Shown: piece by piece, positions 28,003-36,585 of the stretch
Layout of the letters: the number at the start of each line of letters is the position of its first letter
How positions within the stretch are numbered: position 1 is the first letter of the stretch
Assembly (NCBI RefSeq): GCF_019278465.1
Contig: NZ_CP058983.1
Span: 620,001-684,000 of the forward strand
Direction of reading: 5' to 3'
From: Tenacibaculum sp. AHE14PA
Lineage (GTDB): Bacteria; Bacteroidota; Bacteroidia; Flavobacteriales; Flavobacteriaceae
DNA: 64,000 nucleotides
The notes under the pieces: generated by a model
Seen by the model: the letters and a program-made list of their open reading frames with translations, nothing else
What the model was told of the DNA's origin: nothing
The model's database searches: none
Program-made: the position numbers and the translations under genes

Positions 28003-28140
28003 GTACTATATAACTACCACTATATGTGTGCAAGCGTTGAAAAAATTGGTTTTCATGATTTTGCAAGCTCTTTAGCTCAACATAACAGAAATGCTGCTAA
28101 ATACCAACGGTGGGTTAATCAACGAGGAATTGTTAGGTAA
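28003..28140 (+). pseudogene. Detached second copy of the mltG 3' end
   Basis: Starting two bases after the XRE stop, this segment translates to HYMCASVEKIGFHDF and onward to RGIVR-stop, matching the mltG C-terminus codon by codon. My hand alignment gives about 103 of 123 bases identical, mostly with synonymous changes, and six of 40 residues differ. It has no start codon and lacks the rest of the gene. It marks the far edge of the inserted cassette and looks like an allele from a related strain or species. Confidence 0.85.
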
Positions 28141-28306
28141 TTTTAACAAAATTTTATTCTCAGTAAAACATCAAAAAAACCACAAATAAGATAATCTAAT
28201 TATCATTTCATTGATTTTTAAATAATAAAAGCATCAATAACGAGAGATTTTCATATTTCACAACAATCTTAACGTATTGATTGCTAATGATTTATATTAA
28301 TTAGTG

Positions 28307-28314
28307 TACATTTG
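28307..28314 (+). promoter_or_regulatory. Promoter -7 element (TACATTTG)
   Basis: TACATTTGC fits TAnnTTTG exactly and would start transcription near 28320, giving a leader of 20-33 bases depending on which start codon is used for the next gene. Confidence 0.6.
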
Positions 28315-28352
28315 CACCGCTAAACAGAAAGTAACTAATTATCAAGTATTTA

Positions 28353-28928
28353 GTGTTTTTATTAATAGGTTTTGTAGCGCTCGTTAGCTTTACAACTCCA
28401 GAGGTTAAAAAAGATAAAACAACACCTAAACCAAAGAAAACAGCATATTATGCTCATAACTTTAATATTCCTTTCTTGGTTAAAGATTTTGTTGGTTTTA
28501 AAGAAGCTTTAGCTTTTAAAGAATCACAAGGAAGATACCGAGTTGTAAACAAACTAGGCTATTTAGGGAAATACCAATTCGGAAGAGAAACCTTAAAAAG
28601 GTTTAGAATTTACAATACGCAAAACTTCTTAAAAACTCCTGAATTACAAGAAAAGGCATTCGTGGCTTACTGTAAAGTAAATAAATGGATTTTAAGAAAA
28701 GACATTAGAAGAAGTGTAGGTAAAACTATTAATGGTACTAAAATTACCGAATCTGGTATTTTAGCTGCAGCACATTTAAGTGGTGCTGGTAACGTTAAAA
28801 AATACTTGCGATCAAACGGAGTTTTTAGATTTAACGATGCGTTTGGAACATCTATAAAATCATACATGAAAAAATTCGCCGGTTATGATGTTTCTAACAT
28901 CAAACCTAATAAAAAAGCGCGCGTTTAA
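28353..28928 (+). CDS. Secreted muramidase-like/peptidoglycan-associated protein
   Basis: This exported protein of about 191 residues has a lysozyme-like look. The segment FKEALAFKESQGRYRVVNKLG resembles the catalytic-Glu region of transglycosylase folds, followed by GYLGKYQFG and SGILAAAHLSGAGNVKKYL. A murein-binding or cleaving role is likely but not shown. The start is unclear. The GTG at 28353 removes the basic residue of the signal peptide. Reading further up the frame gives ATT ATC AAG TAT TTA GTG, which would make an ideal signal peptide (KYLVFLLIGFVALVSF) if ATC replaced an ancestral ATG. Upstream is the mltG remnant, so it probably once followed mltG directly. Confidence 0.65.
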   Translation: MFLLIGFVALVSFTTPEVKKDKTTPKPKKTAYYAHNFNIPFLVKDFVGFKEALAFKESQGRYRVVNKLGYLGKYQFGRETLKRFRIYNTQNFLKTPELQEKAFVAYCKVNKWILRKDIRRSVGKTINGTKITESGILAAAHLSGAGNVKKYLRSNGVFRFNDAFGTSIKSYMKKFAGYDVSNIKPNKKARV

Positions 28929-28943
28929 AACGTTAAAAAACAT

Positions 28944-28979
28944 AAAAAAATCGCATCTTAGTAAGATGCGATTTTTTTA
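28944..28979. terminator. Bidirectional terminator
   Basis: AAAAAAATCGCATCTTA pairs with TAAGATGCGATTTTTTT across a two-base loop. It serves the plus-strand murein gene and, reading the other way, the methyltransferase gene, whose stop codon lies within the T-run. Confidence 0.85.
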
Positions 28980-29684
28980 TGTTTTATGAAGTATAAAAAT
29001 AGTAGGTCGTTTGTGTAAATCCGTTTTTATATTTTTCCATTCTTGTACTGTATGTGTTTTTATATATTCTGATGGTAATGTTATATCACACGCTACACAG
29101 ACCCTTGTTTCAGGAGATAAAATTGTACGCAAATCATCTAACATCTTTTCATTACGATAAGGTGTTTCTATAAAAATTTGAGATTGATTTTTATCTCTAG
29201 AAATTTTTTCTAGTTCTTTTATTGCTCTTTTTCTATCCGATTTATCGATAGGTAAATAACCGTTAAAAGCAAAGTTCTGCCCATTCATACCAGAACCCAT
29301 CATCGCCATTAATATTGACGAAGGCCCTACTAAAGGCACTACCTGAACACCTCTTTCGTGTGCCAATTTTACAATACTTGCACCAGGATCTGCAACTGCA
29401 GGAACACCTGCATCTGATAATAAACCAATTGAAATTCCTTTATCACAAATATCTAAATAATTTCGAATTTCAATATCATTCGAATATTTATCTAACAATA
29501 ATAACTCTAAAGAAGGTTGTGCTTTATTTGGTGTAATTCTTTTTATAAATCTTCTTGCAGATTTTTCATTTTCTACAATAAAATGGTCAAGATGTTCTAT
29601 TACTTTTTTAACTGATATAGGCATTACCTCTAATGGTTCAGTTTCGCCTAAAGTTGTTGGTATTAAGTATAATTTCCCTTTCAT
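28977..29684 (-). CDS. RsmI-like SAM-dependent methyltransferase
   Basis: The 235-residue protein belongs to the tetrapyrrole-methylase fold used by RsmI, which 2'-O-methylates C1402 of 16S rRNA. The SAM-binding motif GLLSDAGVPAVADPG is near residue 108 and the PLVGPSSILMAMMGSG motif follows. The start MKGKLYLIPTTLGE differs from canonical RsmI, and the protein lacks the C-terminal domain (235 versus about 285 residues). It may therefore be the shorter Bacteroidota paralogue whose substrate I do not know. The start ATG overlaps the LMW-PTP stop by one base, indicating co-translation. Confidence 0.8.
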   Translation of the reverse strand: MKGKLYLIPTTLGETEPLEVMPISVKKVIEHLDHFIVENEKSARRFIKRITPNKAQPSLELLLLDKYSNDIEIRNYLDICDKGISIGLLSDAGVPAVADPGASIVKLAHERGVQVVPLVGPSSILMAMMGSGMNGQNFAFNGYLPIDKSDRKRAIKELEKISRDKNQSQIFIETPYRNEKMLDDLRTILSPETRVCVACDITLPSEYIKTHTVQEWKNIKTDLHKRPTIFILHKT

Positions 29685-30139
29685 TAGTTCTCTAATTTTG
29701 AAGCAATAATTTCACAGGCTTCATCTAACATTTTATATACATTTTCAAAACCTTGATTACCTCCGTAATATGGGTCTGGAACATTTCTGCTTTCTGTTGG
29801 ATATTGCTCGTTTAAAATCATTTTTACTTTTCGAGCATCTTCGTTATCATCAATTATCGAAAGAATATTGTGATAATTACTTTCATCCATTGCATAAATT
29901 AAATCAGATTCCTTAAAATCTGATTTCACAAATTTTCTTGAGCGTTGGTTTGTTATATCTATTCCGTATTTTTTAGCTACTTCAATAGATCTTTCATCTG
30001 GTAATTCACCAACATGATAACCAGCAGTACCAGCAGAATCAACTTTAAAAAATTCGCTTGATAATTTTGATTGTAAAATACCTTCGGCTAATGGCGAACG
30101 ACAAATATTCCCCAAACAAACCATTAGTATTTTTTTCAT
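29684..30139 (-). CDS. Low-molecular-weight protein tyrosine phosphatase
   Basis: This is a cytoplasmic phosphatase of 151 residues. The P-loop C-x5-R-S is at residues 8-15 (CLGNICRSP) with nucleophile Cys8, and the general-acid DP pair is seen in NVPDPYYGG. Members dephosphorylate tyrosine kinases of capsule systems or other phospho-proteins and sometimes act on arginine. The gene sits between dnaA (two bases upstream) and the RsmI-like gene (one-base overlap), with no capsule genes nearby, so the target is unknown. Confidence 0.9.
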   Translation of the reverse strand: MKKILMVCLGNICRSPLAEGILQSKLSSEFFKVDSAGTAGYHVGELPDERSIEVAKKYGIDITNQRSRKFVKSDFKESDLIYAMDESNYHNILSIIDDNEDARKVKMILNEQYPTESRNVPDPYYGGNQGFENVYKMLDEACEIIASKLEN

Positions 30140-30141
30140 AA

Positions 30142-31566
30142 TTACAAGGTTAACTTCTTTGTTAAATCTTCCACGTATTTTTTAAATTGCTTATCTGTTT
30201 CTGTTAAATTATCAACAGTTTTACAGGCATGTAAAACGGTAGCGTGATCTCTTTTACCAATCTGACTTCCAATACTAGCTAATGAAGATTTGGTCATACG
30301 TTTTGCAAAAAACATCGCTAACTGACGTGCTTGAACAATGTGCCTTTTACGTGTTTTAGATTGTAAAGTAGCAACATCCATATCGAAATACTTCGATACT
30401 ACTTTTTGAATATAATCGATAGAAACTTCTTTCTTTGTATTCTTAACAAATTTATCAACAATTTCTTTTGCTAATTCAACCGTAAATTCTTTTCTATTAA
30501 AAGAAGCTTGTGCTATCATCGAAATAATAACACCTTCTAATTCACGAACATTAGATTTTATATTCTTTGCTATATATTCTACAATTTCTTCTGGCATTTC
30601 AACACCATCTCTATATAATTTATTTTGAAGAATAGAAACACGTGTTTCAAAATCTGGTGCTTGTAATTCAGCTGATAATCCCCATTTAAAACGAGATAAT
30701 AAACGCTGCTCTATGTCTTGCATATCTACAGGCGCTTTATCAGAAGTTAAAATTACTTGCTTTCCATTTTGATGTAAATGATTAAAAATATGAAAGAATA
30801 CATCTTGTGTACCTGTTTTTCCTGATAAGAACTGAACATCATCAATAATTAAAACATCAACCATTTGATAAAAATGAATAAAATCATTTCTCGTATTCGA
30901 TTTTACAGAATCGATAAATTGTTGTGTAAATTTTTCTGATGAAATATATAAAACTGTTTTATCAGCATATTTGTCTTTTATCTCTACTCCTATAGCGTGT
31001 GCTAAATGTGTTTTACCTAAACCAACTCCTCCGTAAATTAATAACGGATTAAATGAAGTTCCTCCTGGTTTATTAGCTACTGCCATACCCGCAGATCGTG
31101 CTAATCGGTTTGCATCACCTTCAACAAAATTATTAAAATTATAATTCGGATTTAATTGAGATTCTATTTTTACCTTTTGCAACCCAGGAATAATAAAAGG
31201 ATTTTTTAATTCTCTTTTAGATTCTAAAGGAACTGTTACTTTTTGAGGTTTTAACGGGTTACGGTTTGAACTCGGTATTTTTACTGTTTGAGGGCTATTA
31301 CTACTATACGTATTTTCCATACGTACATCGTAAATTAATTTGGCCTCGCTCCCTAATTCTCTTACTAAAGCTACTCTTAATAATTTAATATAATGCTCTT
31401 CTAGCCATTCGTAAAAAAATTTACTAGGCACCTGAATTGTAAGAGCTTCCCCGGCCAATTTTGTTGGCTTAATAGGCTCAAACCAAGTTTTATATGCTTG
31501 GGACTTAATGTTGTCCTTTATAAAAGACAAACATTCATTCCAAACTGAATCAGCAGTTTTAGTCAT
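30142..31566 (-). CDS. dnaA: Chromosomal replication initiator DnaA
   Basis: DnaA binds origin repeats and melts DNA to start chromosome replication. From the ATG at 31566 (MTKTADSVWNECL) the protein has 474 residues. It has the N-terminal helicase-loading domain, a variable linker, the AAA+ core with Walker A GGVGLGKTHLAHA and Walker B VLIIDDVQFL, and the C-terminal DNA-binding signature GKRDHATVLHACK. I reject the five-residue upstream extension from a TTG. I saw no cluster of DnaA boxes around the gene. A 14-bp palindrome lies in its leader. The LMW-PTP and RsmI-like genes follow immediately. Confidence 0.96.
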   Translation of the reverse strand: MTKTADSVWNECLSFIKDNIKSQAYKTWFEPIKPTKLAGEALTIQVPSKFFYEWLEEHYIKLLRVALVRELGSEAKLIYDVRMENTYSSNSPQTVKIPSSNRNPLKPQKVTVPLESKRELKNPFIIPGLQKVKIESQLNPNYNFNNFVEGDANRLARSAGMAVANKPGGTSFNPLLIYGGVGLGKTHLAHAIGVEIKDKYADKTVLYISSEKFTQQFIDSVKSNTRNDFIHFYQMVDVLIIDDVQFLSGKTGTQDVFFHIFNHLHQNGKQVILTSDKAPVDMQDIEQRLLSRFKWGLSAELQAPDFETRVSILQNKLYRDGVEMPEEIVEYIAKNIKSNVRELEGVIISMIAQASFNRKEFTVELAKEIVDKFVKNTKKEVSIDYIQKVVSKYFDMDVATLQSKTRKRHIVQARQLAMFFAKRMTKSSLASIGSQIGKRDHATVLHACKTVDNLTETDKQFKKYVEDLTKKLTL

Positions 31567-31617
31567 TTGGGTTAAAAACAATTTTAGTTGTTAATTTTTA
31601 TTCGATTTCTGGGGGCT

Positions 31618-31631
31618 ACAGGTATACCTGT
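31618..31631. promoter_or_regulatory. 14-bp palindrome in the dnaA leader
   Basis: ACAGGTATACCTGT is a perfect palindrome about 50-65 bases upstream of the dnaA ATG. A near-consensus -7 box (CACTTTTG, minus strand) lies directly upstream of it, so the site would fall just after the transcription start, a typical repressor position. Confidence 0.5.
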
Positions 31632-31739
31632 TTGAGCGAACAAAAGTGTGAATAAAATTCAGTATAAAAAAATCAATCTCCTATTGATTCTTAACTATTT
31701 TTTACGTAACGTTATTGCATCTTAAAAACAAAATATAAT

Positions 31740-32147
31740 TTGTTAAAAAATAAAACTACAATCCGTGTTCGATATTCAGAGACTGACCAAATGGGAGTGG
31801 TATATCACGGTAATTACGCACAATACTTCGAAATCGGCCGCACAGAACTACTGCGTTCTACAGGTGTTACATACAAATATATGGAAAAAAATGGGGTAAT
31901 GCTGCCAGTTATTTCATTATCGTGTAATTTTAAAAAATCAGCCGTATATGACGATCAAATAACAATTACAACTGTTATAAAAAAAACACCTTCTGTTAAA
32001 ATAGAATTTGACTACGAAATTACCAATCAAGACAATCAATTAATTTGCACAGGCAACACTATTTTAGCTTTTATAAATATGAATACAAAAAAACCAATGC
32101 GTTGCCCTAAATATATTTTGGAAAAACTAACTTTACCAAAACAATAA
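31740..32147 (+). CDS. Acyl-CoA thioesterase of the 4HBT/YbgC type
   Basis: This 135-residue hot-dog-fold thioesterase hydrolyses acyl-CoA, or possibly acyl-ACP. The catalytic segment is clear: RVRYSETDQMGVVYHGNYAQ, with the Asp of the family at DQMGVVYH and then YFEIGRTELLR. No ATG precedes this motif in frame, so translation probably starts at the TTG at 31740. It is divergent from dnaA and followed after 11 bases by the cobalamin adenosyltransferase gene, with which it may be co-transcribed. The physiological substrate is unknown. Confidence 0.88.
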   Translation: MLKNKTTIRVRYSETDQMGVVYHGNYAQYFEIGRTELLRSTGVTYKYMEKNGVMLPVISLSCNFKKSAVYDDQITITTVIKKTPSVKIEFDYEITNQDNQLICTGNTILAFINMNTKKPMRCPKYILEKLTLPKQ

Positions 32148-32158
32148 TAAAAAGCATA

Positions 32159-32731
32159 ATGAAAATATATACTAAAACTGGCGATAAAGGAACTACAGCT
32201 CTTTTTGGTGGAACTAGAGTTCCTAAACACCATTTACGAATTGAAAGCTATGGTACTGTAGATGAATTAAATTCATATATAGGTTTAATAAGAGACAAAA
32301 ATACAGATGACTTATTAAGAAACTCACTTTCTAAAATTCAAAGTGAATTATTTACACTTGGTGCAATGCTTGCAACTCCGCCAGAAAAAGAAACCTTAAA
32401 AAATGGTAAAGAGCGTTTAAATATACATAAAATAACAGCTGCTTCTATTCAGTTTTTAGAAGATCAGATGGATTTTATGAACAAGAGCTTACCGCAAATG
32501 ACTCATTTTATTTTACCAGGAGGACACGAAACTGTGTCATTCTGTCACATAGCACGTTGTGTTTGTAGAAGAGCAGAGCGCTTATCAGTAGCTTTAAATG
32601 AAGAAGAAGAAATTAACAGTGCTGTTTTAATGTATTTAAACCGACTTTCTGACTACCTTTTTGTACTGGCACGAAAGTTGTCCCAAGACTTAAACGCAGA
32701 GGAGGTTAAATGGATTCCTGAAAAACTGTAA
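32159..32731 (+). CDS. pduO: Cob(I)alamin adenosyltransferase, PduO type
   Basis: This enzyme transfers the adenosyl group of ATP to reduced corrinoid to make adenosylcobalamin. The 190-residue protein has the ATP-binding N-terminus KIYTKTGDKGTTALFGGTR, SYGTVDELNSYIG after it, and the C-terminal signature CRRAERLSVALNEEEE with RLSDYLFVLAR. These are typical of the PduO/MMAB trimer family. No cobalamin synthesis genes are nearby, so it may serve salvage for a B12-dependent enzyme such as methylmalonyl-CoA mutase; that is inference. Confidence 0.93.
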   Translation: MKIYTKTGDKGTTALFGGTRVPKHHLRIESYGTVDELNSYIGLIRDKNTDDLLRNSLSKIQSELFTLGAMLATPPEKETLKNGKERLNIHKITAASIQFLEDQMDFMNKSLPQMTHFILPGGHETVSFCHIARCVCRRAERLSVALNEEEEINSAVLMYLNRLSDYLFVLARKLSQDLNAEEVKWIPEKL

Positions 32732-32774
32732 CTAAGTTCTTTTTTTATTGATTTCACATTTTTTTAAAAAAAAC

Positions 32775-32804
32775 TTGACTTTCTCCAAAAAAAAATTATT
32801 TTTG
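32775..32804 (+). promoter_or_regulatory. Consensus Bacteroidota promoter for the DUF2795 gene
   Basis: TTG at 32775-32777 is followed after exactly 19 bases by TATTTTTG at 32797-32804. This is the textbook TTG-N19-TAnnTTTG layout of the primary sigma factor of this phylum. The ATG is 27 bases further on. Confidence 0.8.
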
Positions 32805-32831
32805 CGAGAATCTTACTAAAAAGACAAATAA

Positions 32832-33053
32832 ATGTATTGGACACTTGAACTAGCATCATATTTAGCAGATGCACCTTGGCCTGCAACTAAAGACGAACTA
32901 ATTGATTACGCTATTCGTACTGGAGCGCCTTTAGAAGTCGTTGAAAATTTACAAGATATTGAAGATGAAGGAGATTCATACGATTCGATAATTGAAATTT
33001 GGCCAGACTATCCGACTGAAGAAGATTATCTTTGGAACGAAGACGAATACTAA
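32832..33053 (+). CDS. DUF2795 domain protein
   Basis: This acidic 73-residue cytoplasmic protein resembles DUF2795. The core reads WPATKDELIDYAIRTGAP followed by LEVVENLQDI, and the tail is strongly acidic (WPDYPTEEDYLWNEDEY). Family function is unknown. It has its own consensus promoter and a terminator at 33066-33095, so it forms a short monocistronic transcript between pduO and secA. The strong promoter suggests high expression. Confidence 0.8.
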   Translation: MYWTLELASYLADAPWPATKDELIDYAIRTGAPLEVVENLQDIEDEGDSYDSIIEIWPDYPTEEDYLWNEDEY

Positions 33054-33065
33054 AAATACAATCAC

Positions 33066-33095
33066 AAAAAGTCTCTAATATAAGAGGCTTTTTTT
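33066..33095 (+). terminator. Terminator of the DUF2795 gene
   Basis: AAAGTCTCT pairs with AGAGGCTTT (one G-T/U pair) across a six-base loop and is followed by a long T-run. Confidence 0.75.
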
Positions 33096-33178
33096 TTGCT
33101 TACTTTTAAGCATAAACACAACTATATAATTAACGCTATTAACCAAAAGTTAACTAGCTATAAAACAATATTTTACAA

Positions 33179-36100
33179 ATGAGCGTTTTAAATTCGATTC
33201 TAAAACTTTTTGTTGGTGATAAACAACAAAAAGACCTAAAATCTCTACAACCGATTGTTGAGAAAGTACGATCTTTCGAAAATTCATTAAATAATTTATC
33301 TAACGATGAGTTACGAGCAAAAACAATCGAATTTAAATCGAAGATAAAAGAAGCTACAAAATCTTTTACTGAAACGATAGCAACGTTAGAAGAAGAAGCT
33401 TTAACTGCTGATATTGATCGTCAGGAAGAAATATATACTGAAGTTGATAAATTAAAAGACGAATCTTACCAAACATCTGAAGCTGTTTTATTAGATATTA
33501 TGGCAGAAGCTTTTGCTGTAGTTAAAGAAACTGCCAAACGTTTTACGAATAATGATAAACTAGAGGTATCAGCAACTGCTTTCGACAGGGAATTATCTGC
33601 TACTAGAGAACATATTACTTTAGATAACGACAAAGCTTTTTGGGCAAGTTCATGGGATGCTGCAGGTAAAGAAGTTACTTGGGACATGATTCATTACGAC
33701 GTGCAATTAATTGGTGGATCTGTTTTACACAATGGTAAAATTGCAGAAATGATGACTGGTGAAGGTAAAACACTTGTATCTACCCTACCTGTGTTCTTAA
33801 ATGCCTTAACAGGTAACGGTGTGCATGTAGTAACTGTAAATGATTACTTAGCAAAACGTGACCGTGCTTGGATGGCGCCAATTTTCGAATTTCATGGTTT
33901 AAGCACCGATTGTATCGACTTTCACCAACCTAATTCAGAAGAACGTAGAAAAGCTTATAATGCCGATATTACATACGGTACCAACAATGAGTTTGGTTTC
34001 GATTACTTACGTGATAATATGGCTAGCTCTAAAAACGATTTAGTACAAAGAGCACCTAACTACGCAATTATTGATGAAGTAGATTCTGTTTTAGTTGATG
34101 ATGCTCGTACACCCTTAATTATTTCTGGTCCTGTGCCACAAGGTGATCGTCATGAATTTAACGAATTAAAACCATTAGTAGCCGATTTAGTTTCACTACA
34201 AAATAAATATTTAGTTGGTGTTTTAGCAGAAGCTAAAGCATTGCTAAAAGAAGGAAACACAAAAGATGGTGGTTTTTTATTATTAAGAGTTTACCGTGGT
34301 CTTCCTAAAAACAAAGCATTAATTAAGTTTTTATCACAAGAAGGAATCAAGCAAATTCTTCAAAAAACAGAAAACTTTTATATGCAAGACAATAATAAGT
34401 TGATGCCAGAGGTTGATACTGAATTATGGTTTACTGTAGAAGAAAAAAATAATCAAATTGATTTAACGGATAGAGGTATTGCTCATTTGTCAGAAAAAAC
34501 AACTAACGATACATTTTTTGTTTTACCAGACATCAGTGTTATTGTTGGTCAAATTGATAATAGTGACGATTCTCCTGAGGAAAAAGCAAATAGAAAAGAA
34601 GAATTATATCGCGATTTTAGCGTAAAAAGCGAACGTATACACACAATGAATCAGCTTTTAAAAGCATATACTGTTTTTGAAAAAGATGTTGAATATGTTG
34701 TGATGGACAATAAAGTAATGATTGTTGATGAGCAAACCGGTCGTATTATGGACGGACGTCGTTACTCTGACGGATTACACCAAGCATTAGAAGCTAAAGA
34801 AAATGTAAATATCGAAGATGCAACACAAACGTTTGCAACCGTTACTTTACAAAACTACTTTAGAATGTATCGTAAGTTATCTGGTATGACAGGTACCGCG
34901 ATTACAGAAGCTGGTGAGTTTTGGGAAATCTATAAATTAGATGTTGTAGAGATTCCAACAAACAGACCTATTCAAAGAGATGATAAAGAAGATTTAGTTT
35001 ACAAAACTACGCGCGAAAAATACAACGCTGTTATTGATGATGTTGTACAATTATCAAACCAAGGTCGTCCAGTTCTTATCGGAACAACTTCTGTAGAAAT
35101 ATCAGAATTATTAGGTAGAATGTTACAAATGCGTAAGATTCCGCATAACATATTAAATGCAAAATTACATAAACGTGAAGCTGATGTTGTTGCCGAAGCA
35201 GGTAATGCTGGCGTAGTAACCATCGCAACAAACATGGCAGGTCGTGGTACCGATATTAAGTTATCAAAAGAAGTAAAAGAAGCTGGTGGTTTGGCAATTG
35301 TTGGTACAGAGCGTCATGATTCTCGTCGTGTAGACCGTCAGTTACGTGGTCGTGCAGGTCGTCAAGGTGATGTTGGTTCTACACAGTTTTATGTAGCACT
35401 AGATGACAACTTAATGCGTTTATTTGGTTCTGATAGAATTGCTAAAATGATGGACAGAATGGGATTAAAAGAAGGTGAAGTAATTCAGCATTCTATGATT
35501 TCTAAATCTATTGAAAGAGCGCAAAAGAAAGTAGAAGAAAATAACTTTGGTATTCGTAAGCGTTTACTTGAGTATGATGATATTATGAATGCACAACGTG
35601 AGTTTGTTTACAAACGCCGTCGTCATGCATTAGATGGTCAGCGTTTACAGATTGATATTGCAAATATGATTTATGATACTTGTAGCTCAATTGTAAAGCA
35701 AAATAAAATGAATAGCGATTATAAGAACTTCGAGTTCGAATTAATTCGTTTTTCATCAATGACCTCTCCTTTCTCTGAAGACGAATTCAACAAATTAACA
35801 GAAGAAGAGTTAACTGATAAATTATATGTTATTGTTTCTGCTCATTATAAAAATGATACAGAAAGACATGCAGATAATGCTTTTCCTGTAATTAAAAATG
35901 TTTTTGAAACAGAAGGTGATCGTTACGAACGTATTGTGGTTCCTTTTACTGATGGTGTAAAAACATTACAAGTTGTAACCAACTTAAAAGAAGCTTACGA
36001 ATCTGAAGGAAAATCATTAGTAAACGATTTCGAAAAGAACATTACGTTATCTATTATTGATGAAAACTGGAAAGATCACTTACGTAAAATGGACGAGTTA

Positions 36101-36529
36101 AAACAAACCGTTCAAAATGCTACGTATGAGCAAAAAGACCCTTTATTAGTTTATAAGTTTGAAGCTTTCGAATTATTCCAAGCAACTGTTGACAAGATTA
36201 ACAAAGAGGTTTTATCTTTCTTATTTAAAGGTCAGTTGCCAAGTCAAGATGCATCACAAGTATCAGAAGCTACTGAACAAAAAAGAGAACAATTAGATAC
36301 TCGTAAAGACGAGGTTCAAAACTCTTCTCAGCAAGCAATGAACAGAGCTCGTAATCAGCAAACTCAAGAAGAACAAGTTATTGAAACTGTAGTTCGTGAG
36401 CAACCAAAAATTGGTCGTAACGAAAAAGTTACTATTAAAAATGTAATGTCTGGCGAAGAAAAAGATGTTAAATATAAACAAGCAATACCTTTATTAGAAA
36501 AAGGAACTTGGGTGTTATACAACAAATAA
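33179..36529 (+). CDS. secA: Protein translocase ATPase SecA
   Basis: SecA drives preproteins through SecYEG using ATP. At 1116 residues it is longer than the E. coli protein, mainly because of an insertion after SGPVPQGDRHEFNELKPLV, roughly residues 330-440, as in other Bacteroidota. Walker A is MTGEGKT near residue 190, the DEAD-like box is IIDEVDSVLVDDARTP, and the helicase motif RGRAGRQGD is intact. The C-terminus ends KGTWVLYNK and has no CxCxSGxxxxxCH zinc site for SecB. A conserved IGRNEKVTIKNVMSGEEKDV segment takes that place. It is monocistronic with a strong terminator. Confidence 0.97.
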   Translation: MSVLNSILKLFVGDKQQKDLKSLQPIVEKVRSFENSLNNLSNDELRAKTIEFKSKIKEATKSFTETIATLEEEALTADIDRQEEIYTEVDKLKDESYQTSEAVLLDIMAEAFAVVKETAKRFTNNDKLEVSATAFDRELSATREHITLDNDKAFWASSWDAAGKEVTWDMIHYDVQLIGGSVLHNGKIAEMMTGEGKTLVSTLPVFLNALTGNGVHVVTVNDYLAKRDRAWMAPIFEFHGLSTDCIDFHQPNSEERRKAYNADITYGTNNEFGFDYLRDNMASSKNDLVQRAPNYAIIDEVDSVLVDDARTPLIISGPVPQGDRHEFNELKPLVADLVSLQNKYLVGVLAEAKALLKEGNTKDGGFLLLRVYRGLPKNKALIKFLSQEGIKQILQKTENFYMQDNNKLMPEVDTELWFTVEEKNNQIDLTDRGIAHLSEKTTNDTFFVLPDISVIVGQIDNSDDSPEEKANRKEELYRDFSVKSERIHTMNQLLKAYTVFEKDVEYVVMDNKVMIVDEQTGRIMDGRRYSDGLHQALEAKENVNIEDATQTFATVTLQNYFRMYRKLSGMTGTAITEAGEFWEIYKLDVVEIPTNRPIQRDDKEDLVYKTTREKYNAVIDDVVQLSNQGRPVLIGTTSVEISELLGRMLQMRKIPHNILNAKLHKREADVVAEAGNAGVVTIATNMAGRGTDIKLSKEVKEAGGLAIVGTERHDSRRVDRQLRGRAGRQGDVGSTQFYVALDDNLMRLFGSDRIAKMMDRMGLKEGEVIQHSMISKSIERAQKKVEENNFGIRKRLLEYDDIMNAQREFVYKRRRHALDGQRLQIDIANMIYDTCSSIVKQNKMNSDYKNFEFELIRFSSMTSPFSEDEFNKLTEEELTDKLYVIVSAHYKNDTERHADNAFPVIKNVFETEGDRYERIVVPFTDGVKTLQVVTNLKEAYESEGKSLVNDFEKNITLSIIDENWKDHLRKMDELKQTVQNATYEQKDPLLVYKFEAFELFQATVDKINKEVLSFLFKGQLPSQDASQVSEATEQKREQLDTRKDEVQNSSQQAMNRARNQQTQEEQVIETVVREQPKIGRNEKVTIKNVMSGEEKDVKYKQAIPLLEKGTWVLYNK

Positions 36530-36547
36530 GCTGTCTTAATTTTATAT

Positions 36548-36584
36548 AAAAAAAGCTTGGTAATTAAATTACCAAGCTTTTTTT
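36548..36584. terminator. Bidirectional terminator between secA and ung
   Basis: AAAAAAAGCTTGGTAATT pairs with AATTACCAAGCTTTTTTT, a stem of about 17 bp. It is placed between two convergent genes and can end both. Confidence 0.88.
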
Positions 36585-36585
36585 A

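Noticed and set aside
30142..31740. Replication origin next to dnaA
   Set aside because: I looked for clusters of DnaA-box-like TTATCCACA sequences in the flanking gaps and found none, so no origin is claimed.
32655..32685. Second sigma54 promoter inside pduO (ctggcacgaaagttgt)
   Set aside because: It lies within coding sequence and reads TTGT instead of TTGC at the -12 element.
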